Below, piece by piece: positions 8,713 to 17,908 of a DNA stretch of 64,000 bases (within the stretch, counting starts at the first letter, position 1; every line of letters begins with the position of its first letter). The position numbers and the translations under genes are program-made. Source of the DNA: Streptomyces sp. FIT100. Lineage in GTDB: Bacteria > Actinomycetota > Actinomycetes > Streptomycetales > Streptomycetaceae. Where the stretch lies: the NCBI RefSeq assembly GCF_024584805.1, contig NZ_CP075715.1:7473526-7537525 (forward strand), in the 5' to 3' direction. Under the pieces are notes generated by a model. It saw nothing but the letters and a program-made list of their open reading frames with translations. It was not told the origin of the DNA and searched no databases.

Positions 8713-9501
8713 TCAGGCCCCCAGCCCGCGCAGCAGCCGTGCGCCCGCAGGGAGCAGGGGCGGCAGGGCCTGGGCCCCGGGGTACCACAGGGCCTCGTAC
8801 TCCCAGCACAGCCAGCCCCGATAGCCGCCGCCCCGCAGGGAGTCGACGCAGGCGGCGAGCGGGAGGACGCCGGTGCCGAGGGGGAGCGGGGTGGTGTCCG
8901 TGCGGCTCGCGATGTCCTTGACCTGGACGTACGCCAGGTGGGGGGCGAGCGCCCGGTAGGAGTCCTGCGGGTCCTCGCCGGCGCGCCAGGTGTGCATCAG
9001 GTCCCAGATGGCGCCCACGCCCGGGTGGTCCACACGGTCCAGAACCCGGGACACGGCCGTGGCGGTGCTGTGCGAGTCGTGGGTCTCCAGCAGCACCCGC
9101 ACGCCGAGGTCCGCGGCGACGGGCGCGACGGCCGCCAGGCGCCGGGCCGCGTTGGCGTCGGCCTCCGACGGGGGCAGGTCGCCGCCCCGGGGGAAGACGC
9201 GGACGTGTCCGGCGCCGACACCGGCGGCGAGCCGCACGGCGGCCAGCGCCTCCTCCACCACCGGCTCGTCGGGGCCGTCCTGGGCCATGCCCGCGTACGC
9301 CGCGATCGTGAGCGGGGTGACGCCGGACGTGGCGAACCGCTCGGCCACGCCGGCGCGCTCGGCCGCGTCCAGGCCGGGGTTGACCGGCTCGTCGGCGGCG
9401 GCCCGCAGCTCGACGCCCTCGTATCCGGAGCCGGTGGCGAGCGCCAGGACCTCGTCGAGCGGCATGCCGGGCACTCCGAGGGTGGAGAAGGCGAGTTCCA
9501 T
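8713..9501 (-). CDS. Xylose isomerase-like TIM-barrel sugar isomerase/epimerase
   Basis: 262-aa cytosolic protein of the AP_endonuc_2 / sugar phosphate isomerase fold. It begins MELAFSTLGVPG and has the metal-site strands ELRAA, LLETHDS, AIWDLMHTW and YVQVKD expected in this family. The start at 9501 follows AAGGAA. It lies 19 bp after the PL8 lyase gene and is probably the last gene of the long leftward operon. It would convert a monosaccharide or uronate released by the lyases; hydroxypyruvate isomerase or tagatose-epimerase-like activity are alternatives. Confidence 0.82.
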   Translation of the reverse strand: MELAFSTLGVPGMPLDEVLALATGSGYEGVELRAAADEPVNPGLDAAERAGVAERFATSGVTPLTIAAYAGMAQDGPDEPVVEEALAAVRLAAGVGAGHVRVFPRGGDLPPSEADANAARRLAAVAPVAADLGVRVLLETHDSHSTATAVSRVLDRVDHPGVGAIWDLMHTWRAGEDPQDSYRALAPHLAYVQVKDIASRTDTTPLPLGTGVLPLAACVDSLRGGGYRGWLCWEYEALWYPGAQALPPLLPAGARLLRGLGA

Positions 9502-9520
9502 CGTGTGTGTTCCTTGCCTG

Positions 9521-11896
9521 TCAGCCGAGACTGACGGTGATCTTGTGGGTGGCGCCGTTAGCGGCCGAGGTGTCGATGCGCAGTTGCAGCGAGGAACCGG
9601 TGGACAGGACCGTCACCGTCGGGTCCGTGGAGATCACGGCGGAGACGGGACGGTTCCAGGTGATGTCGAGACTGGCGGCGTTTCTGGTGGGGTTGGCCAC
9701 GCACAGGGTTCCGGTGGAACCGGACGTACGGGCCATGACCGTGGCCGGACCGGTGGAGCTGAGGGTTCCGACCGTGCCGGTGCCGTAGAAGTTGACTGCG
9801 GTGCAGCCGAGGGTGGGCACGCTGATGCCTTGGTGGTTCGCGGTGTTGGCGAGGACGGTCAGCCGGCCGGCGTCCGCGGCGCGGGCGGCGGTGGCCGCGG
9901 CGTCGGCGCCGGGCAGGAGGACATAGGAGTAGGTTCCGCCGGTGGGATCGGTTCCGTGATCGAACCACATCGTGAGGTAGCGGCGGGTGAACGGGGTCGT
10001 GGAACCACCGCCGTTGATGTCCCTCCAGGCGCCGGTGCGGTCCTCGCGCAGCGCCTTGACGGTGGCGCCGCCGGGGAACACATAGCCGGCGTGGCCGTCC
10101 AGGTGCGCCCAGCCGGCTCCGGCGAGCGTGGCCGACCAGCTCGCCGTCGAGGGCTGCTTGACCCCGTCGACGGTGAACGCCGTGCTGTAGACCCCGCCGT
10201 GGCGGTTGTCCACGACCGACTCGACGCCGGTGCCGTCGGTGCACCGGATTCCGGCGCCCAGGCAGACGATCGCGTCGTCCAGGAAGAACCAGGACTTGCG
10301 CCCGTTCAGCGTGGACGTCAGTCCCCGGATGTCCATGCCGGCCACACCGTACGTGCCGTCGGTCGTCCCACCGGCCCAGCTCGCGGTCGGCTTCGGCCGT
10401 GCGAAGCTCCCGCCCTCGCCGTCGGCGAGCACCTTCCGCGAGACGGTGGTCCCGGGGAGCCGGTAAGGGTCGACCGTGGGCCAGAACGCGTCGGAGTACT
10501 GGCCGAGCACGGCGCTCGCCCGCCACCAGGCGAGCATTCCGGAGTTGGTGTGCCAGCCGCGCTTGTTCTCGTCGTTGCCGAACTCGTAGAACGCGGTGCG
10601 GTTGGAGCACATCGACAGGGTGGCCGCCCACTGCGGACGCCGGTGGGTTGCGCGGTCCATGGAATTGAACGAGCGGTGCCCGACGGGCTCCGCGACGGCC
10701 GTCACCCCGGGATCGTCCCGCACCGCGAGCAACCGCGACAGCGCGACGACGTCCATGTTGGCGTTGTCCTCCAACGACAGGTAGTAGTCGCGCTGCAGCC
10801 AGCCCTTGACCAGCCCCTTCCAGCGGGCCTGCTCGGCCGGGCCCGCCCCTGTGCCCAGGAGCAGGATCGTCGACATGATCCCCTGCCCGCGCGAGTGGTC
10901 GCTGCTGGGCATGCCGGTGGTGCTGGTGGCGCTCAGGCCGCGGCTGACCCCGCGGCCCATGACGTTGTCCATGAAGGCACCGTTGTAGACGAACGGTGCG
11001 AACGAGTTCTCGACGGCGTCCAGCATCAGCTGCCGGGCGGGGTCGGTGATCTGCCAGCTCGACCCGGACAACAGGGCGAACAGCAGCGCCACGCCGTTGA
11101 TGAGGACGGCCCCGTAGGACCCGGTGTACGGGATGGAGTTGTGCTGGAGGAACGATCCGTCGGCGTAGAAGCCGTCGCCGGAGGTGACGCGAGGGAACAC
11201 GGGGGACAGCATGTCCCGGGCGAGGGCGAGCTTCGCCGGGTTCCTGCCCACGATCCCGCGTAGCGCCCGCACCCGGCAGAAGTCGACCTGGTTGGCGCCC
11301 GTGAACTCCGTGGAGTCCGGCAGGAAGTGGTCGACCGCGGCGCAGTAGTCGGCGATCTGCCCCGCCGAGAGGTGGTCGTACACGAGCACACAGGTGTCGA
11401 GCAGCGACTGCGGCGCCCCGATCTGGACGTTCCACCACCAGTCCCAGTACTCGTGGGGGATCGGGTCCGCCGCGCTGTACACCCCGTCGTGGATGTGGTC
11501 GAGGCCGGCGACGATGTCAGCGGCCAGCCCTGCGTCGCCCGTGAGGCCGGTACCGGTCTGGGCGTACGCGAGCGCCATCGTCCTGAGCCGGTTGCAGGTT
11601 CCGGTGATCGGGTCGCCCTTGAGCGTGTTGTACGGCAGATCGGGCCAGAGCCCCGCGCTCGACGGCGCCATGGACGAGCGGTACGCGCCGGCCTGGGTGC
11701 CGAGAGCGGCGAGCCGGGGCGCGAAGAGCGGGTCGGTACCGCTGATACCCGTTCCGACGAGCAGGTTGCGCCACTTCGCGCGGAGCGTGTCGTACTCGTC
11801 GGCCGCGAAGGCCGCGGGTGCCGGGACGAGCGCCAGTGACAGGGCTGCGCCGGTCGTGGCGCCGAGAAAGCGGCGGCGGGAGAGTGGAGAGGGCAT
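9521..11896 (-). CDS. Polysaccharide lyase family 8 (hyaluronate/chondroitin/xanthan lyase type)
   Basis: Secreted beta-eliminating lyase, 791 aa. A Tat signal (SRRRFLGATTGAALSL) ends near AFAA. The alpha/alpha toroid carries the aromatic patch YWDWWWNVQIGAPQ and the catalytic His/Tyr region DGSFLQHNSIPYTGSYG, equivalent to the SFxQH and Tyr motifs of hyaluronate lyases. These are followed by the large beta-sheet domains, with no extra binding module. Ribosome site GGAGGA before ATG 11896. It follows GH16 after 27 bp. The exact polymer cannot be read from sequence: hyaluronan, chondroitin and xanthan lyases all belong here. Confidence 0.9.
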   Translation of the reverse strand: MPSPLSRRRFLGATTGAALSLALVPAPAAFAADEYDTLRAKWRNLLVGTGISGTDPLFAPRLAALGTQAGAYRSSMAPSSAGLWPDLPYNTLKGDPITGTCNRLRTMALAYAQTGTGLTGDAGLAADIVAGLDHIHDGVYSAADPIPHEYWDWWWNVQIGAPQSLLDTCVLVYDHLSAGQIADYCAAVDHFLPDSTEFTGANQVDFCRVRALRGIVGRNPAKLALARDMLSPVFPRVTSGDGFYADGSFLQHNSIPYTGSYGAVLINGVALLFALLSGSSWQITDPARQLMLDAVENSFAPFVYNGAFMDNVMGRGVSRGLSATSTTGMPSSDHSRGQGIMSTILLLGTGAGPAEQARWKGLVKGWLQRDYYLSLEDNANMDVVALSRLLAVRDDPGVTAVAEPVGHRSFNSMDRATHRRPQWAATLSMCSNRTAFYEFGNDENKRGWHTNSGMLAWWRASAVLGQYSDAFWPTVDPYRLPGTTVSRKVLADGEGGSFARPKPTASWAGGTTDGTYGVAGMDIRGLTSTLNGRKSWFFLDDAIVCLGAGIRCTDGTGVESVVDNRHGGVYSTAFTVDGVKQPSTASWSATLAGAGWAHLDGHAGYVFPGGATVKALREDRTGAWRDINGGGSTTPFTRRYLTMWFDHGTDPTGGTYSYVLLPGADAAATAARAADAGRLTVLANTANHQGISVPTLGCTAVNFYGTGTVGTLSSTGPATVMARTSGSTGTLCVANPTRNAASLDITWNRPVSAVISTDPTVTVLSTGSSLQLRIDTSAANGATHKITVSLG

Positions 11897-11923
11897 GTGT
11901 CCTCCAGGAGACGAAGGCGGCGG

Positions 11924-12826
11924 CTACTGCCAGACGCGGATGTAGTCGACGTACATGTTCGAGCGGTGGTCGAGCGGTGCGTCGTGGATCGAACCGGCGG
12001 CCCACTCCGCCGACTCGCTGGAGATCACGGGGAACAGGGACACCTGGCTGACCAGGTTCGGGTCGGTGATGGTGCGTACAACCGTGCCGTCGTAGCGGTA
12101 GATGATCCGGTCCGGGCGCCACTCGACGGTGTAGGTGTGGTAACCACTGTGCAGGCCGGGAGCGTTGACGGAGACGGCCGACGCCTTGTGGTCGGCGCCG
12201 TAGCCGTCGTAGTGGACGGTGTTGCCGTACGTGTCCGACGCCGACGTGCTCTCGATGACGTCGTACTCGCCGCCGTCGCGGGCCGTCCCGTCCACGCCGT
12301 TGATCCCGCCCGGCGGCATCATCCACAGCGCGCCGAAGAGGTCGTGGTTCGGCGGCATCTGCGCCCGCCACTCGACGGTGTCGTACGTGAAGTCGAACTT
12401 CCCGCGGCTCTCGATCTCGCCGGTCGCGTACTCGGTCCCGCTCAGCTTCGACAGCGAGATCCAGAGGTTGCCGCCGTTGACGGAGTCCGGGTTCGGGTTG
12501 ACCCTGACGTTCGACGGCTTCCACCAGCTGTCGAAGTACTGGCCGTCGCGGCGCTTCGCGTCCACGGCGGTCCACTTGGCGGTGTCGAGGGACGTGCCGA
12601 GGAACTCGTCGCTGAAGACGAGCGCCGCGTGCGAGCTGCCCCCGTTGGGGCGCACGCCCGCGGGGGTGTTGGGATCGACCCCCGCGGCGCGCACGCCGAC
12701 CCGCACGCCGGCCCGCACGCCGGCCCGGGCGTCGGCCCGGGCGTCGGCGAGCGCGGACTCGGGGAGCAGGGCCGCGAGGGCGAGAACCGCGGCGGCGGCC
12801 ACGGCGGTGTGACGACGGCGCTTCAT
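11924..12826 (-). CDS. Secreted GH16 glycosidase
   Basis: 300-aa secreted endo-glycanase with a jelly-roll fold. Signal peptide to about ALADA, then a low-complexity linker of degenerate ARAGVRAGV repeats (12690-12745), then the catalytic domain. The active site motif GEYDVIEST has the E-x-D-x-x-E arrangement of GH16 (nucleophile and acid/base). The start at 12826 has AGGAGA and overlaps the preceding gene's stop as ATGA, so translation is coupled. GH16 covers laminarinases, agarases and keratan-sulfate endo-beta-galactosidases; the substrate is open. Context with a GH89 and lyases favours an animal or microbial aminosugar polysaccharide. Confidence 0.9.
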   Translation of the reverse strand: MKRRRHTAVAAAAVLALAALLPESALADARADARAGVRAGVRVGVRAAGVDPNTPAGVRPNGGSSHAALVFSDEFLGTSLDTAKWTAVDAKRRDGQYFDSWWKPSNVRVNPNPDSVNGGNLWISLSKLSGTEYATGEIESRGKFDFTYDTVEWRAQMPPNHDLFGALWMMPPGGINGVDGTARDGGEYDVIESTSASDTYGNTVHYDGYGADHKASAVSVNAPGLHSGYHTYTVEWRPDRIIYRYDGTVVRTITDPNLVSQVSLFPVISSESAEWAAGSIHDAPLDHRSNMYVDYIRVWQ

Positions 12827-15012
12827 GTCCGGTCTCCTGACGTGAGGGTGGCGGCCACGGACGCGACCGCCCGCAGCGGGTCGCCGGCCGGACGGTCGGC
12901 CGTACGAGGGGGGTGCCGTGCCCAGGCCGCGCCATGGGCGAACCAGTCGGTCGGGACAGGCTCCGCACCCGAGCGCAGGGACGCGGACAGGGCGCCGAAG
13001 TACCGCTCCCAGCGCGGGACGTAGTACGTGGACAGCAGCCCGGCCCAGTCGTGGTTGGCGTAGTCCTCGACCCAGTCGGCGGCGGGGCGGTCACCCCACA
13101 CGGTGACCAGGCGCGCCGCGTCCGCCCGCAGCGCCGCCCGCTCCCGGGGGTCGGTGCCCCACCGCTCGGCCTGCCGGAGCCATGTCTCAAGGAGGAACTC
13201 GGGGCGGGTGGCGAGCACGGTGTCGGCGAGGCGCGCCGTGTCCAGGAACGCGTGTGCCAGCCGGTCGAACTCCCCGGCGTCCGCCGCCTCGTGGGCCGCC
13301 TTGATCCGCGGCAGCAGGACGCGCGCCCGGTTGGCCAGGACCTGGCGGGCGATGTCGACCAGGTCGTACAGGTAGGTGCCGGTACGGCCCAGCCGGGGCG
13401 CGGCGGCCAGCAGGGCGAGCAGCGCCCGCTCCACCAGGGCCGGGTCGTGGCTGATGCGGTCCGGGGCGAACGGCGAGGCTTTCGCCGCGTCGAGGGAGGG
13501 GCGCGCGTTGAAGAGGGAGTCGGCGCCGGACGGCCAGTCCGTCCAGCTGTCGTACGCGGACCGCAGCAGCAGCCGCCATGCCTCGCGGGCGGACGCGTCG
13601 TCGGCCCCGTAGCGCGCGGCGGCGTAGTGGGCGACCCAGGTCTCCGCGTCGCCGGCCGGCCCGCTCTCCCACACCAGATCGGAGAGCGCGGTCTGGATCA
13701 CCGTCTGGTTCTGTACGCCCTCCAGCATCACGGCCAGCCCGGTCAGCGCGCCCCGGCCGGGCTCCCCGAGCGTCGCGGGCACTCGGGTCAGCAGCTCGCC
13801 CACCGCGCCGTACAGGCCCTCCCGGCCGCCCACGTTGGCCAGGATGCCGAGGGCCCAGGGCGCCCCCTGGAAGGCGTCCTTGCGCCAGCGCTCGTCGTGC
13901 TCGGTGCCGAGGTCGAGCACGAGCAGACGGCCGCGGTCGACGGCCGCCAGGATGTCGTCGCGCGGGTTGCCGCCCCACGCCTGCACGACCCAGCGGTAGT
14001 CCGGCCCGAAGGCGTCCCGCAGGGCCCGCTCCACGCCCCGGGCGGCGGCGCCCGGATCGACGTCGCCGGGGGTGCCGCCCTCGTGGAGCAGGTCGACGGC
14101 CTGGTACCGGGCGGTGCCGAAGAGTTCCTGCTGGGCCTCGTAGTACGCGGCGGCCACCTGCCGGTAGTGCGTACCGTCCGTCGCCAGCCAGTCGGGCCGG
14201 GTGAACGGACCCCACGTCCCCTGCGGAACGGTCCTCGCGCCCGGCACGCGCTCCGCGAAGCCGTCCGGCACCGTGCCCGCGAACCCCGGCAGCACCGGCT
14301 CGATGCCCAGCTCCCGCATCCGCGCGACGATCCGCCGGCCGAGTTCCACCCGGCGCTCCATCAGCCCGGGCGACGGCGCCGGCCCGATGCCGCCGATGTT
14401 GGCCATGTGCTGCCAGGGCTGGAGGGACGGCGCGCACACCCAGTCGCGGACCTCCTCCTCCGTGTACCCGAACCGGCTGAAGGTGTCCACCCAGACCTGT
14501 TCCAGACCGGTCGTCACCAGCGCCCGGTTGATGCCGTGGGCGGCGATCAGGTCCAGCTCCCGCTCCCACTCGGCGAAGGTCCAGTAGGGCGAGGTGTAGC
14601 CGTTGACGGTGAAGTTGTAGATGTACCGGTCGGTGTACGGGGTCGACTTCACGATCACCGCGTCCGGCCGGGGCGCCTCGGCGGGCACGGTGTCCCCGGT
14701 GCGGGAGAGGTGGCCGCCGGCCACGTGCCGCAGATACCAGTGGAAGCCGCTGACCAGGGCGACGGTGGTCGTCCCCGTGATCAGCACTCGGCTGTCCGTC
14801 CGGCTGTCCGTCCGGCTGTCCGTCCGGCTGTCCGCCCGGCCGTCCGTCCGGCCGTCGAGCGGCGCGATGGAGAAGCCCTCGCCGCCGTCCGCGCCGCGCT
14901 CCTGCGGACGAAGCTCCTCCAGGCGCAGCTCCACCGCGTCCGCCAGCGACGGCGCCAGCCGTGCGACGGCCCGCCGCGCCGCCGCGGCGCGGCCGTCCGC
15001 GGTCAGCGCCAT
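12823..15012 (-). CDS. Alpha-N-acetylglucosaminidase, GH89 (NAGLU-like)
   Basis: Removes terminal alpha-linked N-acetylglucosamine, 729 aa. Family landmarks are GFHWYLRHV in the N-terminal domain, YWTFAEWERELDLIAAHGIN, DLLHEGG and AVMLEGVQNQTV in the (beta/alpha)8 barrel, and an all-helical C-terminal domain with LFNARPSLDA. No signal peptide, so it probably acts in the cytosol. Its start lies inside the 3' end of the upstream gene (10-bp overlap) and its stop overlaps the GH16 start by four bases. An in-frame 12-bp DNA repeat encodes (RTDS)n near residues 54-70. GH89 acts on heparan-type or mucin-type alpha-GlcNAc in characterised members. Confidence 0.92.
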   Translation of the reverse strand: MALTADGRAAAARRAVARLAPSLADAVELRLEELRPQERGADGGEGFSIAPLDGRTDGRADSRTDSRTDSRTDSRVLITGTTTVALVSGFHWYLRHVAGGHLSRTGDTVPAEAPRPDAVIVKSTPYTDRYIYNFTVNGYTSPYWTFAEWERELDLIAAHGINRALVTTGLEQVWVDTFSRFGYTEEEVRDWVCAPSLQPWQHMANIGGIGPAPSPGLMERRVELGRRIVARMRELGIEPVLPGFAGTVPDGFAERVPGARTVPQGTWGPFTRPDWLATDGTHYRQVAAAYYEAQQELFGTARYQAVDLLHEGGTPGDVDPGAAARGVERALRDAFGPDYRWVVQAWGGNPRDDILAAVDRGRLLVLDLGTEHDERWRKDAFQGAPWALGILANVGGREGLYGAVGELLTRVPATLGEPGRGALTGLAVMLEGVQNQTVIQTALSDLVWESGPAGDAETWVAHYAAARYGADDASAREAWRLLLRSAYDSWTDWPSGADSLFNARPSLDAAKASPFAPDRISHDPALVERALLALLAAAPRLGRTGTYLYDLVDIARQVLANRARVLLPRIKAAHEAADAGEFDRLAHAFLDTARLADTVLATRPEFLLETWLRQAERWGTDPRERAALRADAARLVTVWGDRPAADWVEDYANHDWAGLLSTYYVPRWERYFGALSASLRSGAEPVPTDWFAHGAAWARHPPRTADRPAGDPLRAVASVAATLTSGDRT
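14791..14860. repeat. 12-bp tandem repeat inside the GH89 gene
   Basis: Four to five copies of a CGGCTGTCCGTC-type unit, in frame with GH89, encode Arg-Thr-Asp-Ser repeats in a loop of the N-terminal domain. Copies are nearly identical at the left and diverge at the right, suggesting recent slippage. Confidence 0.75.
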
Positions 15013-17789
15013 GCCGGTGCGTGTCCCTTCAGGTCGTCGAGGTCGTACGTCGTGTCCCCGAGGGTCAGGGTCCCGCCGGACGTGGTGGCCGAGGGCGGGG
15101 TGCCCCTGCCGACCGCCAGGACGATCCTGAAGTCGGCCTCGGTGCCGCTGCGGGTGACCCTGAACGCACCCTTGTCGACCGAGAGTTCAGCACCCTCCGG
15201 GGCCAGCACCCAGCCCTTGAGATAGCCGCCGCCCTTCGTGAAGAGGAAGGTCCTGGCACCGGACTCGGTCTCGCCGAACGTGATCGCGGTGCCCGCCTCG
15301 GGTGCGAGCTGCCAGGCGTACGTGTGCGGGGCGCCGTCCGCGAAGGAGTCGTGGACGGCGATGACGGAGTCGGCGCCTGCAACGGGCCGCAGGTCCACGG
15401 CTATGTCCCGACGTGCCTTGGCCAGCTGGTAGTTGGCGCTCCCGTCGAGGGAGAGGAAGCCGCCGCCCTGGCCGGCGTAGGTGCGGGAGTCCAGGGTCCT
15501 GCCCTTGCCGACGACCGGCTCCACCTTCCCGTCCACGAACGGCTTGGAGTAGAGCTCCGTCTTCGTCGTGTCCTTGCCGGGCTGCCGAGCCCAGGTGACG
15601 TCCTGGCCGACGAGGGAGGTGCCGAAGGTCTCGGGCAGGTTCCAGCCGGCGTGGTGGTGGTTGCGGTTGGTGAGACCGACCAGGACGTCGTCGGCGTCCT
15701 GGTAGCGGCTGCGGAACTGGTACGCGCCGCCGTGGTCGTCCAGCAGTCCCGCCCGCACGGCTGCCGGGCCGTCGTCCGGGTCCTGCGCCGTCACCCCGTA
15801 CGGGTAGTGCAGCAGCCCGAACACGCCGCCCCCGTTACCGACGGTCTTCTCGTACTGCCAGAGGAACGCGGCCTTCTGTTCCTCGGGCACGCTGGAGAAG
15901 GAGAGGGCGGCCACGGCCGTACTGCCGGTCGGGTAGCCCACACCCCACTGGAGCCGGGCCCGGTCGGGCTGGGCGGAGACGCTGTGCATCAGCAGATTGG
16001 CGAGCTGCGGGCGCTTCCACGGTGCCTTCAAGGCGTCGATGCCCGCGTCGAGCGCGGCGAAGACGCCCGGTGCGCAGATGGAGCGCTCGTAGTCGAAATA
16101 GTCGTAGCCCTCCTGGTACCAGCCGGTGTCGGAGTAGGCGAGGACCATGTGGCGGGCCATCTGGTCGACGAGAAGGGCGATACGGCGCTCCTGCATGTCG
16201 TGGTCTCCGTCGCCGCGCAGCGCGAGACGCAGGGCGAGCTCACCACCGCGGGTGACGGCGACCCAGTTGGACGCCTTGTCCGGGTAGTCCATGTTCGGGT
16301 GCCACGTCGTCTCCAGCATCGCGGCGGCCTTGCCCAGCGCGTCACGGGCCTTCGCCCGCTGCGGCTCGCTCCAGCCCCGGTACGCCCAGTCGTAGGCGGT
16401 GGCGAGCGCGGGGCCCGCGTTGCCCGTGCTGAGCGGATGCGTCAGCGGCATCTTCTGCCCGGCCTGGATCACCGCGTCGTAGGCGATCTGCGCGTAGGCG
16501 GGGTCGCCGCCGACCAGGTAGAGCAGGGCGGCGTCACGCGCCAGTGCCGCTTCGGCCTCACCTGCGGCGTAGTTGTACGCGGGCAGGCCCTTGGCGACGC
16601 GGGAGAGCAGCGCCTCCCAGGTCCCCTTGGGGGTGCCCGGCTGCTGGATCGCGGCACGGATGGTGGCGAGCTTGTCCTCGGTGGCGGCGATCCGGGGGTG
16701 CTGCAGCCCGGCCAGGCCCGCGGTGGCGAGCGTCCTGCCGTGGCGGTCCCTGAGTGTGAACGAGGTCGCGCTCTTGTCCCGGCCGCGGCCCAGGGTCACG
16801 CCGAGGTCGTCCGCGTCGTACGTACCGATTCGCCGGTGCCCGGCGTAGAGGGTGACCGGGCCGCGGGTGCCGGCCTTCAGCCGCCACGCCACCCGTGTTC
16901 CACCGCCGGTGGCGGTCGCCGAGAGGACATGGGTGCCCTGGTTGTCCTGGAACCTCGCCGGGGTGGTGACCGTCTCCGGCGCCGTGGTGGCGAGGACGCT
17001 CCCGTCGGCCGCGAGCGCGACGACCTTGTACGAGTACCGCTGGTCCGGCCGCGCGGTGCCGTCCTCGGCGAACGGCACACCGGGGACCGCGCGCAGCAGG
17101 GTCTTGCGGCCGGGCACGAAACCGGGGTGGGACCCGCGGTGGATCTCGTAACGCGCGGGCGCCTCGCTGAGCGAGCCGAAATCCCAGGACAGGTTGACAC
17201 CCCCGGTGGGAAGCGGGTTGGCGCCGACCACATCGCCCTCGACCGGCTCCACCGACACGTTGTCGATCAGCATCCGGCCGGTGGAGAAACCGAGGCGCGG
17301 CCACAGCTTCTGCACGGTGGCGCCCTTGGGTGCGATGATCAGCCGACTCACCCGGTGCCAGCCGGTGGTGCCGGTGGTACGGGCATGGATCTCACCGGTG
17401 TAGTCGGTGGAGAGGTAGCCGCCGTAGCCGGTGATGTCCTCGGCCTTCTGGTCGAAGGTGACCCGGTACGCCTGCGGGCGCGTCGGGTCGGCGTTCGGGA
17501 CGTCCTGGCCGACCGTGACGTTGTCGGCGAGATCGCCCGTCTCCAGCACCAGCGCACGGCTGCCGTCCGGTCCGGCGCCGTCGACGACGTGCGCCTTGTA
17601 GCTGCCCCATGCCTCGACGATCTTCCAGCCCGTCGGCAGTCCGTCGGCGCCGACCTGCTCGAAGCGGCCGTTGGTGACGAGCTCGGAGGCGTAGGCGGGC
17701 GCGGGCACGGTGAGGGCGAGGGCGCCGGCGAGCGCCGCACCGGCGATGGCGAGACGGAGCGGGCGCGGCAGAGCGGTGGGTCTGGGCAT
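15003..17789 (-). CDS. Secreted heparinase II/III-like polysaccharide lyase (paralogue 1)
   Basis: 928-aa secreted protein; start ATG 17789 behind GGAGAG. After the signal peptide (to about YAS) come a carbohydrate-binding-like jelly roll (NGRFEQVGADGLPTGW), a fibronectin-III-like domain with YEIHRGSHPGF, and an alpha/alpha barrel. The C-terminal beta-sheet domain has the heparinase II/III-type stretch DDHGGAYQFRSRYQDADD and ends in GDTTYDLDDL. Conserved candidates for catalysis are in DYPDKASNW and SDTGWYQEGYDY. It is strongly similar along its whole length to the gene at 26546-29419 on the other strand. It acts on a uronic-acid-containing polymer by beta-elimination, by family inference. 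Confidence 0.82.
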   Translation of the reverse strand: MPRPTALPRPLRLAIAGAALAGALALTVPAPAYASELVTNGRFEQVGADGLPTGWKIVEAWGSYKAHVVDGAGPDGSRALVLETGDLADNVTVGQDVPNADPTRPQAYRVTFDQKAEDITGYGGYLSTDYTGEIHARTTGTTGWHRVSRLIIAPKGATVQKLWPRLGFSTGRMLIDNVSVEPVEGDVVGANPLPTGGVNLSWDFGSLSEAPARYEIHRGSHPGFVPGRKTLLRAVPGVPFAEDGTARPDQRYSYKVVALAADGSVLATTAPETVTTPARFQDNQGTHVLSATATGGGTRVAWRLKAGTRGPVTLYAGHRRIGTYDADDLGVTLGRGRDKSATSFTLRDRHGRTLATAGLAGLQHPRIAATEDKLATIRAAIQQPGTPKGTWEALLSRVAKGLPAYNYAAGEAEAALARDAALLYLVGGDPAYAQIAYDAVIQAGQKMPLTHPLSTGNAGPALATAYDWAYRGWSEPQRAKARDALGKAAAMLETTWHPNMDYPDKASNWVAVTRGGELALRLALRGDGDHDMQERRIALLVDQMARHMVLAYSDTGWYQEGYDYFDYERSICAPGVFAALDAGIDALKAPWKRPQLANLLMHSVSAQPDRARLQWGVGYPTGSTAVAALSFSSVPEEQKAAFLWQYEKTVGNGGGVFGLLHYPYGVTAQDPDDGPAAVRAGLLDDHGGAYQFRSRYQDADDVLVGLTNRNHHHAGWNLPETFGTSLVGQDVTWARQPGKDTTKTELYSKPFVDGKVEPVVGKGRTLDSRTYAGQGGGFLSLDGSANYQLAKARRDIAVDLRPVAGADSVIAVHDSFADGAPHTYAWQLAPEAGTAITFGETESGARTFLFTKGGGYLKGWVLAPEGAELSVDKGAFRVTRSGTEADFRIVLAVGRGTPPSATTSGGTLTLGDTTYDLDDLKGHAPAWR

Positions 17790-17908
17790 GAGTCTCTCCG
17801 GTGCGGAAGGAGGGAAAACCAAGTGGTGGAGTGGTGAAGTGGGGGCGTGGTGCCGGTCGTGGCGGGCGGCGACAGGGACCGCCCGCCACGACCGGGGTGT
17901 GCGAGCGG

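Noticed and set aside
8693-8714. Terminator at the sugar isomerase-like gene
   Set aside because: GACCGGT/ACCGGTC arms of only 7 bp overlap the stop codon; too weak to call as a terminator.
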